From contig NZ_CP098325.1 of the NCBI RefSeq assembly GCF_023639785.1, forward strand, positions 3,472,001 to 3,536,000: a stretch of 64,000 nucleotides of DNA. The letters are read 5' to 3'. Position 1 is the first letter of the stretch; the number at the start of each line of letters is the position of its first letter. Position numbers and translations under genes: made by a program. The stretch comes from Leclercia adecarboxylata. Its GTDB lineage: Bacteria > Pseudomonadota > Gammaproteobacteria > Enterobacterales > Enterobacteriaceae. The notes under the pieces are model-generated. The model saw nothing but the letters and a program-made list of their open reading frames with translations. It had not been told where the DNA came from and searched no databases. Shown here piece by piece: positions 12,520-23,205 of the stretch.

Positions 12520-13872
12520 TTACTCCTCTGGATCGTTGAACCCTAACAGCCAGGTAAACAGGAACCCGGCGATCACCGCTACCAGATAGCCTAACAGATA
12601 GAGCATGACTTTTCCGGTCACGATGGTTAATGCCAGGGGTAAACCGGAAATTCCAAAGGTAATCACGGTAGCCACTTTCCAGTAACTGATCAGCGCCCCG
12701 CCGATCGCGCCCCCCAGACAGGCACCGATAAAGGGCTTGCCCAGCGGCAGGGTGACGCCGAAGATCAGCGGCTCGCCAATGCCCAGCAGCCCGACCGGCA
12801 GCGCCCCTTTGATCACCTTTTTCAGGCGCGCATTGCGCGTTTTCATCAGCACCGCAATCGCCGCGCCGATCTGCCCCACCCCGGCCATCGCCAGAATAGG
12901 CAGCAGGGCGTTATAGCCGTGAGCCTGTACCAGCTCAACGTGGATCGGCACCAGACCCTGGTGTAACCCCGTCAGCACCAGCGGCAGGAAGGTGCCCGAT
13001 AGCACCGCGCCCACCAGGAAACCACCGCGATCGATAGCCCAGGAGGCACCGTGAGCAATGGACTCAGAGATCCAGCCACCCAGCGGCTGCAGGGCGATAA
13101 TCGCAATGCTGCCGGTGATAAGGGTGGTCAGCAGCGGGTTGAGGATCAGCTCCAGCGAGCCCGGCAGGGCGTTGCGCAGCTTTTTCTCGATCCAGCACAT
13201 CAGCACCACCACCAGCAGCACGGCAATCACCCCGCCGCGCCCCGGCTGCAGCGCTTCACCAAACAGGGTGATCTGCGCCAGCTGCGGGCTGGAGAGAATG
13301 CCGGCCATTACCCCACCCATTGCCAGCGAGCCGCCAAACACTTTGGCGGTATTCACCCCGACCAGAATGTTCATGATGGCGAAAACCGCGCTGCCGAAAA
13401 TGCCGAGGATCCCGAGCAGGTTTGGATAGTGCGTCGCAAAATCCCCGACAATGTCCGGCCGTTTGAGAATATTGATAATCCCGGTGATCAGCCCCGAGGC
13501 AATAAACGCCGGAATAATCGGAATAAAGACGTTAGCCAGCAGGCGCAGCGCATCGCTCATCGGGGCTTTATATCTGGCCCTGGCCTGCGCCTTAGTGCGT
13601 TCGGCATCATCGATCGCCGCCCCGCCCATCAGCGAACGCATGGCGTCCACCACTTGCGCGGCCTTGCCGGGGCCAACAATCAGCTGATGCTGCTCCCCCT
13701 GCTTAACATAGCCGCTGACGCCGGGCAGTTTTTTCAGCCGCGCCAAATCGAGCTTGTCGTCATCCTGAACTTCCACCCGTACCCGCGTCATGCAGTTTTC
13801 CAGACGCAGTATATTTTTCTCTCCGCCGATCCCCGCAAGAATACCGCTGGCGAGCGCTGCTGTTTTTTCCAT
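12520..13872 (-). CDS. PTS transporter EIIBC, MurP-like (probable N-acetylmuramic acid uptake)
   Basis: Phosphotransferase permease with an N-terminal EIIB domain (residues 1-85, phosphorylated Cys27 in ENCMTRVRV) and a glucose-superfamily EIIC domain from about residue 105. The EIIC has roughly ten membrane segments and the substrate-loop motif GIGEPLIFG. There is no EIIA domain, so it would take phosphate from Crr (EIIA-Glc), as MurP does. It is 10 bp after murQ and 3 bp before pgpC. Linkage to the MurNAc-6-phosphate etherase makes MurNAc, or anhydro-MurNAc, the likely sugar. It is only a distant relative of E. coli MurP, so I leave the symbol blank. Confidence 0.85.
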   Translation of the reverse strand: MEKTAALASGILAGIGGEKNILRLENCMTRVRVEVQDDDKLDLARLKKLPGVSGYVKQGEQHQLIVGPGKAAQVVDAMRSLMGGAAIDDAERTKAQARARYKAPMSDALRLLANVFIPIIPAFIASGLITGIINILKRPDIVGDFATHYPNLLGILGIFGSAVFAIMNILVGVNTAKVFGGSLAMGGVMAGILSSPQLAQITLFGEALQPGRGGVIAVLLVVVLMCWIEKKLRNALPGSLELILNPLLTTLITGSIAIIALQPLGGWISESIAHGASWAIDRGGFLVGAVLSGTFLPLVLTGLHQGLVPIHVELVQAHGYNALLPILAMAGVGQIGAAIAVLMKTRNARLKKVIKGALPVGLLGIGEPLIFGVTLPLGKPFIGACLGGAIGGALISYWKVATVITFGISGLPLALTIVTGKVMLYLLGYLVAVIAGFLFTWLLGFNDPEE

Positions 13873-13882
13873 GTACGCCTCT

Positions 13883-14776
13883 TTAGTTTTCTAATGCCGC
13901 ACGTAAGAATCCCTGATGGGCATCAAGCCTGGCGCGCGCCGCCTCGGCATCCAGCCCGCTTAAGATCATCAGAATGGCCGGTTTGACGTCATACCCGGTC
14001 TGGTGCAGAACCTGTTCCGCCTCTTCGCGGGAGGTCCCCGTGGCTTCGACCACCATGCGGCACGCCCGGTCGATGAGCTTCACGTTAGTGGCTTTCATGT
14101 CCACCATCAGGTTCTGGTAGACCTTGCCGAACTTCACCATCGCCCCGGTGGAGATCATGTTCAGCACCAGCTTTTGCGCCGTGCCGGATTTCAGGCGGGT
14201 GGAGCCGGTTAACGCCTCCGGGCCCACCACCGGCGAGATGGCGATCGTCGCCACCTGGGCAATGGGTGAGCCTGGATTACAGGAGATGGCCACGGTGGTG
14301 CAGCCGGTCTGGTTGGCATACTCCAGGCCGCCAATCACATACGGCGTGCGCCCGGAAGCTGCGAGACCGACCACCAGATCCTGTGCGGTCAGGTTGAGGG
14401 CTTTGAGATCGTCCTCACCGAGCTGTTTGCTGTCCTCAGCCCCTTCCACCGCTTTCAGCAGCGCCCCAGGACCACCGGCAATCAGGCCGATCACCAGGCC
14501 ATGCGGCACGCCAAAGGTCGGTGGGCACTCAGAGGCATCCAGCACTCCCAGGCGTCCGCTGGTGCCTGCGCCCATATAGATGATGCGCCCGCCTGCTTTC
14601 AGCGCGTCTGCAGCGGCATCCACGGCTTTTGCCACCTCGGGCAATGTCTCTTTCACTGCCTGCGCGACCAGCGTATCCTGTTGGTTAAAGCGATGAACAA
14701 GGTCAAGTGTGGAGAGTGCGTCCAGGTCCAGGGTTTGTGGGTTGCGGGATTCTGATACCAGTGAGCCGAGATTCAT
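13883..14776 (-). CDS. murQ: N-acetylmuramic acid 6-phosphate etherase MurQ
   Basis: Cleaves the D-lactyl ether of MurNAc-6-phosphate to GlcNAc-6-phosphate and lactate, in cell-wall sugar recycling. SIS-domain fold: [18 protein letters not shown] contains the sugar-phosphate loop and the catalytic Glu, and the second phosphate loop is [13 protein letters not shown] helical C-terminal UBA-like segment closes the protein. At 297 residues it is the family length. First gene of a probable murQ-PTS-pgpC unit, divergent from yfhH across 117 bp containing two matching palindromes. Confidence 0.96.
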   Translation of the reverse strand: MNLGSLVSESRNPQTLDLDALSTLDLVHRFNQQDTLVAQAVKETLPEVAKAVDAAADALKAGGRIIYMGAGTSGRLGVLDASECPPTFGVPHGLVIGLIAGGPGALLKAVEGAEDSKQLGEDDLKALNLTAQDLVVGLAASGRTPYVIGGLEYANQTGCTTVAISCNPGSPIAQVATIAISPVVGPEALTGSTRLKSGTAQKLVLNMISTGAMVKFGKVYQNLMVDMKATNVKLIDRACRMVVEATGTSREEAEQVLHQTGYDVKPAILMILSGLDAEAARARLDAHQGFLRAALEN

Positions 14777-14790
14777 TTTTTGTACCTCAA

Positions 14791-14836
14791 GAATTTTTAA
14801 TTCATAATAGACACATTATAATGGAATATAAAATTC
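14791..14836. promoter_or_regulatory. Paired palindromes between murQ and yfhH, likely RpiR-type operators
   Basis: Two 13-bp inverted repeats of the form GAAT-N5-ATTC occur at 14791-14803 (GAATTTTTAATTC) and 14824-14836 (GAATATAAAATTC). Their centres are 33 bp apart, close to three helical turns. Between them, ATTATAAT (14815-14822) offers a -10 hexamer on both strands. The geometry fits a dimeric or tetrameric SIS-domain repressor binding both sites. Confidence 0.65.
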
Positions 14837-14893
14837 ATTCAGGCGAGCAGTATTCGCAATTGCTGCAGTCATCACATTTCGCCAGGAGTCCGT

Positions 14894-15742
14894 ATGAACT
14901 GTTTAATTCGTATCCGCCAGCGCTACGCGGGTTTTGCCCAGAGCGATAAAAAACTCGCGGATTTTTTACTCTCTCAGCCCGATCGCGCCCGCCATTTAAG
15001 CTCCCAGCAGCTGGCAAGCGAGGCGGGAGTGAGCCAGTCCAGCGTGGTGAAATTCGCCCAGAAGATCGGTTTTAAAGGTTTTCCGGCATTAAAACTGGCG
15101 CTCAGCGAGGCGCTGGCCAGCAACCCGAATCCGCAATCCATGCCGGTCCATAACCAGATCCGCGGCGACGATCCGATGCGACTGGTAGGCGAAAAGCTGA
15201 TCAAAGAGAACGTGGCGGCGATGCACGCCACCCTCGACGTTAACAGCGAAGAGAAACTGCTGGAGAGCGTGGCCATGCTGCGCGCGGCGAGACGGGTGAT
15301 CCTCACCGGTATCGGCGCCTCCGGGCTGGTGGCGCGCAACTTTGGCTGGAAGCTGAATAAAATCGGCGTGATTGCAATTGTCGAGCAGGATATGCACGCC
15401 CTGCTGGCCACCGTGCAGGCGATGGAGCCTGACGATCTGCTGCTGGCCCTCTCCTACTCCGGGGAGCGTCGCGAGATCAACCTGGCCGCCGATGAAGCGC
15501 TGCGCGTGGGCGGTAAAATTCTGGCGATAACCGGCTTTACCCCCAATGCGCTACAGCAGCGGGCCACGCGCTGTCTGTACACCATTGCCGAAGAGCAGGC
15601 CACCCGCAGCGCGGCGATCTCGTCCACCAGCGCCCAGATGATGCTGACCGATCTGCTGTTTATGGCGCTGGTTCAGCAGGATCTGGAGCACGCCCCGGAA
15701 CGCATTCGCCACAGTGAGGCCCTGGTAAAAAAACTGGTTTGA
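14894..15742 (+). CDS. yfhH: RpiR-family transcriptional regulator YfhH
   Basis: N-terminal RpiR helix-turn-helix (residues 1-77, with LASEAGVSQSSVVKFAQKIG) and a C-terminal SIS domain (about 125-265, with LTGIGASGLVARN and LALSYSGERREI) that would bind a phosphosugar. Length is 282. The sequence closely matches E. coli YfhH, which I recall as having no settled target. Here it stands divergent from murQ and a MurP-like PTS gene, so MurNAc-6-phosphate is a reasonable effector and the facing genes a reasonable regulon; both are inference. AGGAG precedes the ATG. Confidence 0.93.
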   Translation: MNCLIRIRQRYAGFAQSDKKLADFLLSQPDRARHLSSQQLASEAGVSQSSVVKFAQKIGFKGFPALKLALSEALASNPNPQSMPVHNQIRGDDPMRLVGEKLIKENVAAMHATLDVNSEEKLLESVAMLRAARRVILTGIGASGLVARNFGWKLNKIGVIAIVEQDMHALLATVQAMEPDDLLLALSYSGERREINLAADEALRVGGKILAITGFTPNALQQRATRCLYTIAEEQATRSAAISSTSAQMMLTDLLFMALVQQDLEHAPERIRHSEALVKKLV

Positions 15743-15798
15743 GCAGGGAATGAGCGTATAATGCCCGCCCTGTTTGTGTTGTTTCTGAGAATTTCCTG

Positions 15799-16059
15799 AT
15801 GGCGCTGTTAATCACCAAAAAATGCATCAATTGCGATATGTGCGAACCCGAATGCCCTAACCAGGCAATCTCTATGGGAGAGAGCATTTACGAGATTAAC
15901 AGCGACCGTTGCACCGAGTGCATTGGCCATTATGAGACGCCAACCTGCCAGAAGGTGTGCCCGATCCCCAATACTATCCTGAAAGATCCGGCACATCCTG
16001 AATCGGAAGAGCAGCTGTGGGATAAGTTCGTGCTGATGCACCACGCCGATAAGATTTAA
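15799..16059 (+). CDS. yfhL: 2[4Fe-4S] ferredoxin YfhL
   Basis: Small electron carrier of 86 residues. Two cluster motifs are visible: [12 protein letters not shown] near the N-terminus and [18 protein letters not shown] in the middle. The long gap between cysteines in the second motif is typical of the Allochromatium vinosum-type ferredoxins. The stop overlaps the acpS stop by 4 bp in convergent orientation. It is 56 bp downstream of yfhH and could share its transcript. Confidence 0.95.
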   Translation: MALLITKKCINCDMCEPECPNQAISMGESIYEINSDRCTECIGHYETPTCQKVCPIPNTILKDPAHPESEEQLWDKFVLMHHADKI

Positions 16060-16436
16060 CTTTCGACGATCACCGTAGCGCAGGCGTAATGGCGCTCATC
16101 CGCCAGCGTGACATGCATATGCACCACACCCAGCTTTTCCGCCAGCTTTAACGCCTCGCCCCACAGCCTGAGGCGTGGTTTGCCCAGCTCATCGTTAAAC
16201 ACTTCAAACTGATTGAATGCCAGACCGTTGCGGATCCCGGTGCCGAAGGCTTTTGCCGCCGCCTCCTTCACCGCAAAGCGTTTGGCAAGAAAACGCACCG
16301 GTTGCTGGTGCGTTTCCCAGATGGCCCACTCGTTATCGCTGAGCACCCGACGGGCAAGGCGATCGCCGCTCCGGGCAATCACCGCTTCAATACGGGCGAT
16401 CTCAACGATATCCGTGCCTAAGCCAAGGATAGCCAT
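16056..16436 (-). CDS. acpS: Holo-[acyl-carrier-protein] synthase AcpS
   Basis: Transfers 4'-phosphopantetheine from CoA to apo-ACP; essential for lipid synthesis. 126 residues, beginning [17 protein letters not shown] with the Mg-binding Asp9, and [14 protein letters not shown] carrying the conserved Glu. Its ATG overlaps the pdxJ stop (TAATG), so the two are translationally coupled at the end of rnc-era-recO-pdxJ-acpS. Confidence 0.97.
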   Translation of the reverse strand: MAILGLGTDIVEIARIEAVIARSGDRLARRVLSDNEWAIWETHQQPVRFLAKRFAVKEAAAKAFGTGIRNGLAFNQFEVFNDELGKPRLRLWGEALKLAEKLGVVHMHVTLADERHYACATVIVES

Positions 16437-17167
16437 TACTTGCGGGCTTCCTGCATCAGGCGTTTCATCTCAGCCACCGCCTCTTTCAGGCCGCTCATCA
16501 CCGCGCGACCGATAATCGCATGGCCGATGTTCAGCTCGTGCATCTCCGGGATCGCCGCAATGGCTTTGACGTTGTGGTAGGTCAGACCGTGACCGGCATT
16601 CACCTTCAGGCCGAGACCGGCCGCATAGGTTGCCGCTTTGGCGATGCGATCGCGCTCTTTGGCCTGAGTGGCTTCGTCTTCGGCATCGGCGTAGCAGCCG
16701 GTGTGAATCTCAATGAACGGCGCACCCACGTCGGCTGCGGCTTTGATCTGCGCTTCATCGGCATCAATAAACAGCGACACGAGGATCCCGGCATCGGCCA
16801 GGCGTTTGCAGGCATCACGCATTTTATCCAGCTGACCGGCCACATCCAGCCCACCTTCGGTGGTCACTTCCTGGCGCTTTTCCGGCACCAGGCAGCAGAA
16901 ATGCGGTTTCGTCTCAACGGCAATCGCCAGCATCTCTTCGGTGACCGCCATCTCCAGATTCATGCGGGTGTCCAGGGTCTGACGCAGGATGCGCACGTCG
17001 CGATCGGTGATATGACGGCGATCTTCGCGCAGGTGCACGGTAATGCCATCGGCCCCCGCCTGTTCGGCGATAAAGGCCGCCTGGACCGGATCAGGATATG
17101 CAGTACCGCGTGCATTGCGCAGCGTGGCAATGTGGTCAATGTTGACGCCTAAGAGTAATTCAGCCAT
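16436..17167 (-). CDS. pdxJ: Pyridoxine 5'-phosphate synthase PdxJ
   Basis: Condenses 1-deoxyxylulose-5-phosphate with 3-amino-2-oxopropyl phosphate to form PNP, the vitamin B6 precursor. TIM-barrel protein of 243 residues; [18 protein letters not shown] is the typical first strand, with HLREDRRHI and [11 protein letters not shown] loops further on. It follows recO after 58 bp and precedes acpS with a 1-bp overlap. Confidence 0.97.
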   Translation of the reverse strand: MAELLLGVNIDHIATLRNARGTAYPDPVQAAFIAEQAGADGITVHLREDRRHITDRDVRILRQTLDTRMNLEMAVTEEMLAIAVETKPHFCCLVPEKRQEVTTEGGLDVAGQLDKMRDACKRLADAGILVSLFIDADEAQIKAAADVGAPFIEIHTGCYADAEDEATQAKERDRIAKAATYAAGLGLKVNAGHGLTYHNVKAIAAIPEMHELNIGHAIIGRAVMSGLKEAVAEMKRLMQEARK

Positions 17168-17225
17168 GACAATCCTCGGTTTTCTTTTGGTTCGCTTCCC
17201 CCTTTTACAGGGAGGGGGACATACG

Positions 17226-17936
17226 TTAACGCTTCGGCATAAACTGCCGGAATAATTCGCGGCTCTTTAAGGGCTTGCCACCAAGATACGGCTTGAGCGC
17301 AATACGGGTAAAGCGTTTTGCCGCCCGAAGGGTGCTGACGTCAGGAAATTCGCGTTCAGCCAGCGCCCGAAGATCCCGCCCGGTGAAGGTATTGTTGTCG
17401 ATGACCACGCTGGCGATAAAGCCCTTCTCTTCACGATAACGGTAGGTCATGGCGTCTTCGACCGGCTCACCGGTGCCCGCACAGTGCAGAAAATCAACGC
17501 CGTACCCCAGATGTCCGAGCAACGCCAGCTCAAACCGGCGCAGCGTTGGTTCCGGCGATCCCGTGATGCCCGCCAGCGCCTGGAGACAGTGCAGATAGTC
17601 GAAAAAGAGTTCAGAGAAGCGGGTCTCATGTTCAAGTACGCGCGTAATGAGCTCGTTAACATACAGACCGCTGTACAGCGTAATACCAGAGAGGGGGAGC
17701 GCCAGAGAGACGGCTTCAGCACTGCGCAGGGTTTTCACTTCCCCACGCCCGCCAAAGCGGACCAGCAGCGGGGTGAAAGGCTGCAGAGCGCCCTTCAGAT
17801 TAGAACGTTTTGAACGTGCGCCTTTGGCAACAAGGCGCACGCGGCCTGACTCTTCCGTGAAGACGTCCAGCATCAGGCTGGTTTCGCTCCAGGGGCGACT
17901 ATGGAGAACGAAGGCGCGCTGCCAACCTTCCATCAT
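17226..17936 (-). CDS. recO: DNA repair protein RecO
   Basis: Recombination mediator that with RecR loads RecA on SSB-coated single strands. N-terminal OB fold (residues 1-80, [15 protein letters not shown] and [11 protein letters not shown]), then a helical domain. The second ATG (17933) corresponds to the E. coli start and gives 235 residues. The C-terminus stops at FMPKR, about seven residues shorter than I recall for E. coli RecO, a small tail difference outside the folded part. It starts 12 bp after era. Confidence 0.95.
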   Translation of the reverse strand: MMEGWQRAFVLHSRPWSETSLMLDVFTEESGRVRLVAKGARSKRSNLKGALQPFTPLLVRFGGRGEVKTLRSAEAVSLALPLSGITLYSGLYVNELITRVLEHETRFSELFFDYLHCLQALAGITGSPEPTLRRFELALLGHLGYGVDFLHCAGTGEPVEDAMTYRYREEKGFIASVVIDNNTFTGRDLRALAEREFPDVSTLRAAKRFTRIALKPYLGGKPLKSRELFRQFMPKR

Positions 17937-17948
17937 ACTCGTCTTGAG

Positions 17949-19699
<1,751 letters not shown>

Positions 19700-19711
19700 T
19701 TAAATAATTCA

Positions 19712-19737
19712 CGTAGCCCCTAATTAAAGAGGCTACG
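19712..19737 (-). terminator. Hairpin after lepB, weak terminator candidate
   Basis: CGTAGCC / GGCTACG stem just past the lepB stop. The minus-strand tail is AT-rich (GAATTATTTAAC) but has no run of T, so it may be only partly effective; that would leave some read-through into rnc. Confidence 0.45.
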
Positions 19738-19754
19738 CACTCATTTATCAGGAA

Positions 19755-20729
19755 TTAATGGATGCCGCCAATACGATTTAACCGTACGCCGGTTGGCCAT
19801 TCGCCTTCCTGTTTCTCAAAGCTCATCCAGATGGTGGTGGCTTTACCGACCAGATTCGCTTCCGGTACAAAGCCCCAGTAACGGCTGTCCGCGCTGTTAT
19901 CGCGGTTATCACCCATCATGAAGTAATGTCCCGGCGGTACGATCCAGGTCGCCAGCTGTTGCCCCTGCTGCTGATAGTACATGCCCAACTGATCCTGAGC
20001 GATGGAGACGGTCAGAATACGGTGTGTGACATCGCCCAGCGTCTCTTTCCGCTCGTTCAGACGAATACCGTTCTCTTTGGTCTCGCCTTTCGGCAGCTGG
20101 AAGAATCCGCTGGTTGCTTCGCCGCCGTTGCGACGGGCAAACGTCTGCACGAAGTCGCTTGGCTCAACGCCGGAATAGGTCACCGGTAATGCGCTGCCAC
20201 AAGCGGTACCGGAACTGCAGCCAGGCTGAACCGTCACCTCTTTGGACACCGGATTATAGGTCACCTTATCACCCGGTACGCCAACGGTGCGTTTGATGTA
20301 ATCCAGACGAGGATCGTCCGGATATTTAAACACCACGATATCGCCGCGTTTAGGGTGACCGGTTTCGATCAGCGTTTTCTGGTAGATCGGATCTTTGATG
20401 CCGTAAGCAAACTTCTCTACCAGAATGAAATCCCCGATCAGCAGCGTTGGCATCATCGAACCGGATGGGATCTGGAAAGGTTCATAGATGAACGAACGCA
20501 CCACCAGCACGATGGCCAGCACCGGAAAGACCGAGGCGCCCGTTTCCAGCCAGCCCGGCTTAGGGCTGACTTTCTTCAGGGTTTTCGCATCCAGCTGATC
20601 GCCCGTGGCCGTCTGTGCAACGGCCTGACGTTCGCGACGTTTCGGAGCAAAAATAAACTTATCCAGACACCACAACAGCCCCGTCACCAGGGTGGCAATC
20701 ACCAGGATCAGGGCAAACATGTTCGCCAT
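19755..20729 (-). CDS. lepB: Signal peptidase I
   Basis: Inner-membrane Ser/Lys protease that removes signal peptides from exported proteins. Two N-terminal membrane segments (about residues 4-22 and 62-77) are joined by a cytoplasmic loop, then the periplasmic domain holds catalytic Ser91 (IPSGSMMPTL) and Lys146 (DYIKRTVG), plus the GDNRDNSADSR box. 324 residues, as in E. coli. It is 16 bp after lepA in the same operon. Confidence 0.98.
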   Translation of the reverse strand: MANMFALILVIATLVTGLLWCLDKFIFAPKRRERQAVAQTATGDQLDAKTLKKVSPKPGWLETGASVFPVLAIVLVVRSFIYEPFQIPSGSMMPTLLIGDFILVEKFAYGIKDPIYQKTLIETGHPKRGDIVVFKYPDDPRLDYIKRTVGVPGDKVTYNPVSKEVTVQPGCSSGTACGSALPVTYSGVEPSDFVQTFARRNGGEATSGFFQLPKGETKENGIRLNERKETLGDVTHRILTVSIAQDQLGMYYQQQGQQLATWIVPPGHYFMMGDNRDNSADSRYWGFVPEANLVGKATTIWMSFEKQEGEWPTGVRLNRIGGIH

Positions 20730-20745
20730 GCCAACTCCTTAAGGA

Positions 20746-22545
20746 TTATTTTCCGTCTTTACCCACGTGCAGAATGGCGAGGAACGCTTCCTGCGGCAGC
20801 TCAACGTTACCGACCTGCTTCATACGTTTCTTACCTTCTTTCTGCTTCTGGAGCAGCTTTTTCTTACGGCTCACGTCACCGCCATAGCATTTTGCCAGAA
20901 CGTTTTTACGTAACTGTTTCACCGTAGAACGGGCAATGATGTGGTTACCAATGGCCGCCTGAATCGCAATGTCGAACTGCTGGCGTGGGATGAGCTCTTT
21001 CATCTTCTCGACCAGTTCACGACCACGATACGGGGCATTGTCGTTGTGGGTGATCAGCGCCAGCGCATCAACACGCTCGCTGTTGATCAGCACGTCCACA
21101 CGCACCATGTTAGAGGCCTGGAAGCGCTTGAAGTTGTAATCCAGCGACGCATAACCACGGGACGTAGACTTCAGACGGTCGAAGAAGTCGAGCACCACTT
21201 CCGCCATCGGGATTTCATAGGTCAGAGCGACCTGGTTCCCGTGGTACACCATGTTGGTCTGCACGCCACGTTTTTCGATACACAACGTGATGACGTTACC
21301 GAGGAACTCCTGCGGCAGCAGCATGTGACACTCAGCGATTGGCTCGCGTAATTCATGGATATTATTCAGCGGCGGCAGCTTGGACGGGCTGTCGACGTAG
21401 ATAACCTCTTTGGACGTGGTTTCGACTTCGTAGACTACCGTTGGTGCCGTGGTGATCAGATCCAGATCGTATTCACGCTCCAGACGCTCCTGGATGATCT
21501 CCATGTGCAGAAGGCCGAGGAAGCCGCAGCGGAAGCCGAAGCCCAGCGCCGTCGAGCTTTCTGGCTCATAGAACAGGGAAGCATCGTTCAGGCTCAGTTT
21601 GCCCAGCGCATCACGGAAGTTCTCGTAATCATCAGAGCTGACCGGGAACAGGCCCGCATAAACCTGCGGTTTCACCTTTTTGAAGCCTGGCAGCGCTTTC
21701 TCTGCCGGGTTACGGGCACCCGTCAGGGTATCGCCCACTGGCGCACCGAGGATGTCTTTAATGGCACAAACCAGCCAACCTACCTCGCCGCATTTCAGCT
21801 CGGTACGGTCGACCTGTTTTGGCGTGAAGATCCCCAGACGGTCTGCGTTATAGACCTGTCCGGTGCTCATCACTTTAATCTTGTCGCCTTTACGCATGGT
21901 GCCGTTTTTGATACGCACCAGCGAGACAACCCCGAGATAGTTATCGAACCAGGAGTCGATGATTAACGCCTGCAGCGGAGCATCGGCGTCGCCTTCCGGC
22001 GCCGGGATGTCGCGTACCAGACGTTCCAGAACATCGGTCACGCCCACGCCGGTTTTCGCCGAGCAGCGCACGGCATCGGTCGCGTCGATGCCGACGATAT
22101 CTTCAATCTCTTCCGCTACGCGCTCAGGATCGGCGGCTGGCAGGTCAATTTTGTTCAGAACCGGCACCACTTCGAGATCCATTTCCATCGCGGTATAGCA
22201 GTTCGCCAGGGTCTGGGCTTCTACGCCCTGCCCGGCATCAACCACCAGCAGCGCCCCTTCGCAGGCCGCCAGCGAACGGGAAACTTCGTAGGAGAAGTCA
22301 ACGTGGCCCGGGGTGTCGATAAAGTTAAGTTGATAGGTTTCACCGTCAGACGCTTTATAGTCGAGCGTAACGCTCTGCGCTTTAATGGTAATACCGCGTT
22401 CGCGTTCCAGGTCCATGGAGTCCAGAACCTGGGCTGCCATTTCACGATCAGACAGGCCACCGCAAATCTGGATAATACGGTCAGACAGCGTCGACTTACC
22501 GTGGTCAATGTGAGCAATGATCGAAAAGTTACGTATGTTCTTCAT
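20746..22545 (-). CDS. lepA: Translation elongation factor 4 (LepA)
   Basis: Ribosome-associated GTPase related to EF-G, implicated in initiation and 30S assembly. G domain at the N-terminus: AHIDHGKST (11-19), [15 protein letters not shown]. The unique C-terminal domain is present. 599 residues, the normal length. Leads the lepA-lepB operon. The preceding 180 bp contain the terminator of the rse operon. Confidence 0.98.
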   Translation of the reverse strand: MKNIRNFSIIAHIDHGKSTLSDRIIQICGGLSDREMAAQVLDSMDLERERGITIKAQSVTLDYKASDGETYQLNFIDTPGHVDFSYEVSRSLAACEGALLVVDAGQGVEAQTLANCYTAMEMDLEVVPVLNKIDLPAADPERVAEEIEDIVGIDATDAVRCSAKTGVGVTDVLERLVRDIPAPEGDADAPLQALIIDSWFDNYLGVVSLVRIKNGTMRKGDKIKVMSTGQVYNADRLGIFTPKQVDRTELKCGEVGWLVCAIKDILGAPVGDTLTGARNPAEKALPGFKKVKPQVYAGLFPVSSDDYENFRDALGKLSLNDASLFYEPESSTALGFGFRCGFLGLLHMEIIQERLEREYDLDLITTAPTVVYEVETTSKEVIYVDSPSKLPPLNNIHELREPIAECHMLLPQEFLGNVITLCIEKRGVQTNMVYHGNQVALTYEIPMAEVVLDFFDRLKSTSRGYASLDYNFKRFQASNMVRVDVLINSERVDALALITHNDNAPYRGRELVEKMKELIPRQQFDIAIQAAIGNHIIARSTVKQLRKNVLAKCYGGDVSRKKKLLQKQKEGKKRMKQVGNVELPQEAFLAILHVGKDGK

Positions 22546-22714
22546 ATAGTTAAATAATTATGCCTTACGAATTCCTGGAGGCCGCTGTTCTTAGCCTGAC
22601 GTTTTTCAGTGCGAAAACGCAGCATTCTACACTACATCTCCTCCGCCAGGAAATGCTCTTCCAGCAAGCTTAGCGCGAAGGTCCGGGGTTTTCTTTTATG
22701 AGATGTAAATATAA

Positions 22715-22740
22715 CAAAGCCCGGTACATCACCGGGCTTC
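22715..22740 (-). terminator. Terminator at the end of the rpoE-rse operon, inside the rseC 3' end
   Basis: AAGCCCGGT / ACCGGGCTT stem with a five-base loop, followed on the minus strand by TTGTTATATTT. The upstream arm encodes the last three codons of rseC, with the stop codon closing the stem, so termination and the end of translation overlap. Confidence 0.8.
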
Positions 22741-23205
22741 AGAAGAGAGCGTTTCGACGCGAAGCTGATCGGGCGGCAATCCGACGCTAAGAATAACGGG
22801 CTGCCACTCTTCACGCACCGCAAGCCTTGATGAAAAGCCGCGGGCCAGTAAAAAGCCGCCCACTCCACCCAGCGCTGCGCCACACATGGCAGCCAGATCG
22901 GTAGCAAACAGCACCTGGAACAGACCGCCCAGGGCAAACAGTCCCACCAGCGGCGAGAGATACACCAGCATAGCCGAACCAAGCAGGCTGCCTTCGGCGA
23001 TCCCCAGTTCAACTTTCTGACCTTCGACCAGCGGCTCTGCGCAGGGCACGCTGATGGTGTGTGAGGTCTGCGGCCCGAGTTTATTCAGCACACGGCTTCC
23101 GCAACCGGCGCGGGAGGCGCAGCTGTTACAGGATGCTTTAACATCACAGCTGACCAGCGCGACGCCCTTCTGCCATGAAACGACAGTTGCCCACTCTTTG
23201 ATCAT
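22729..23205 (-). CDS. rseC: SoxR-reducing / sigma-E regulatory protein RseC
   Basis: Inner-membrane protein of the Rse/RsxC family, linked to SoxR reduction and to mild positive effects on sigma-E. A Cys cluster CDVKASCNSCASRAGCGS lies in the cytoplasmic N-terminal part. Two membrane segments follow at about residues 72-95 and 100-122. 158 residues, one fewer than I recall for E. coli. Its start overlaps the rseB stop by 4 bp. Confidence 0.94.
   Translation of the reverse strand: MIKEWATVVSWQKGVALVSCDVKASCNSCASRAGCGSRVLNKLGPQTSHTISVPCAEPLVEGQKVELGIAEGSLLGSAMLVYLSPLVGLFALGGLFQVLFATDLAAMCGAALGGVGGFLLARGFSSRLAVREEWQPVILSVGLPPDQLRVETLSSEAR

Noticed and set aside
22632..23012. 126-codon minus-strand frame overlapping rseC
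   Set aside because: Out-of-frame reading of rseC and its terminator; composition (Cys/Trp/Arg-rich) is typical of shadows.
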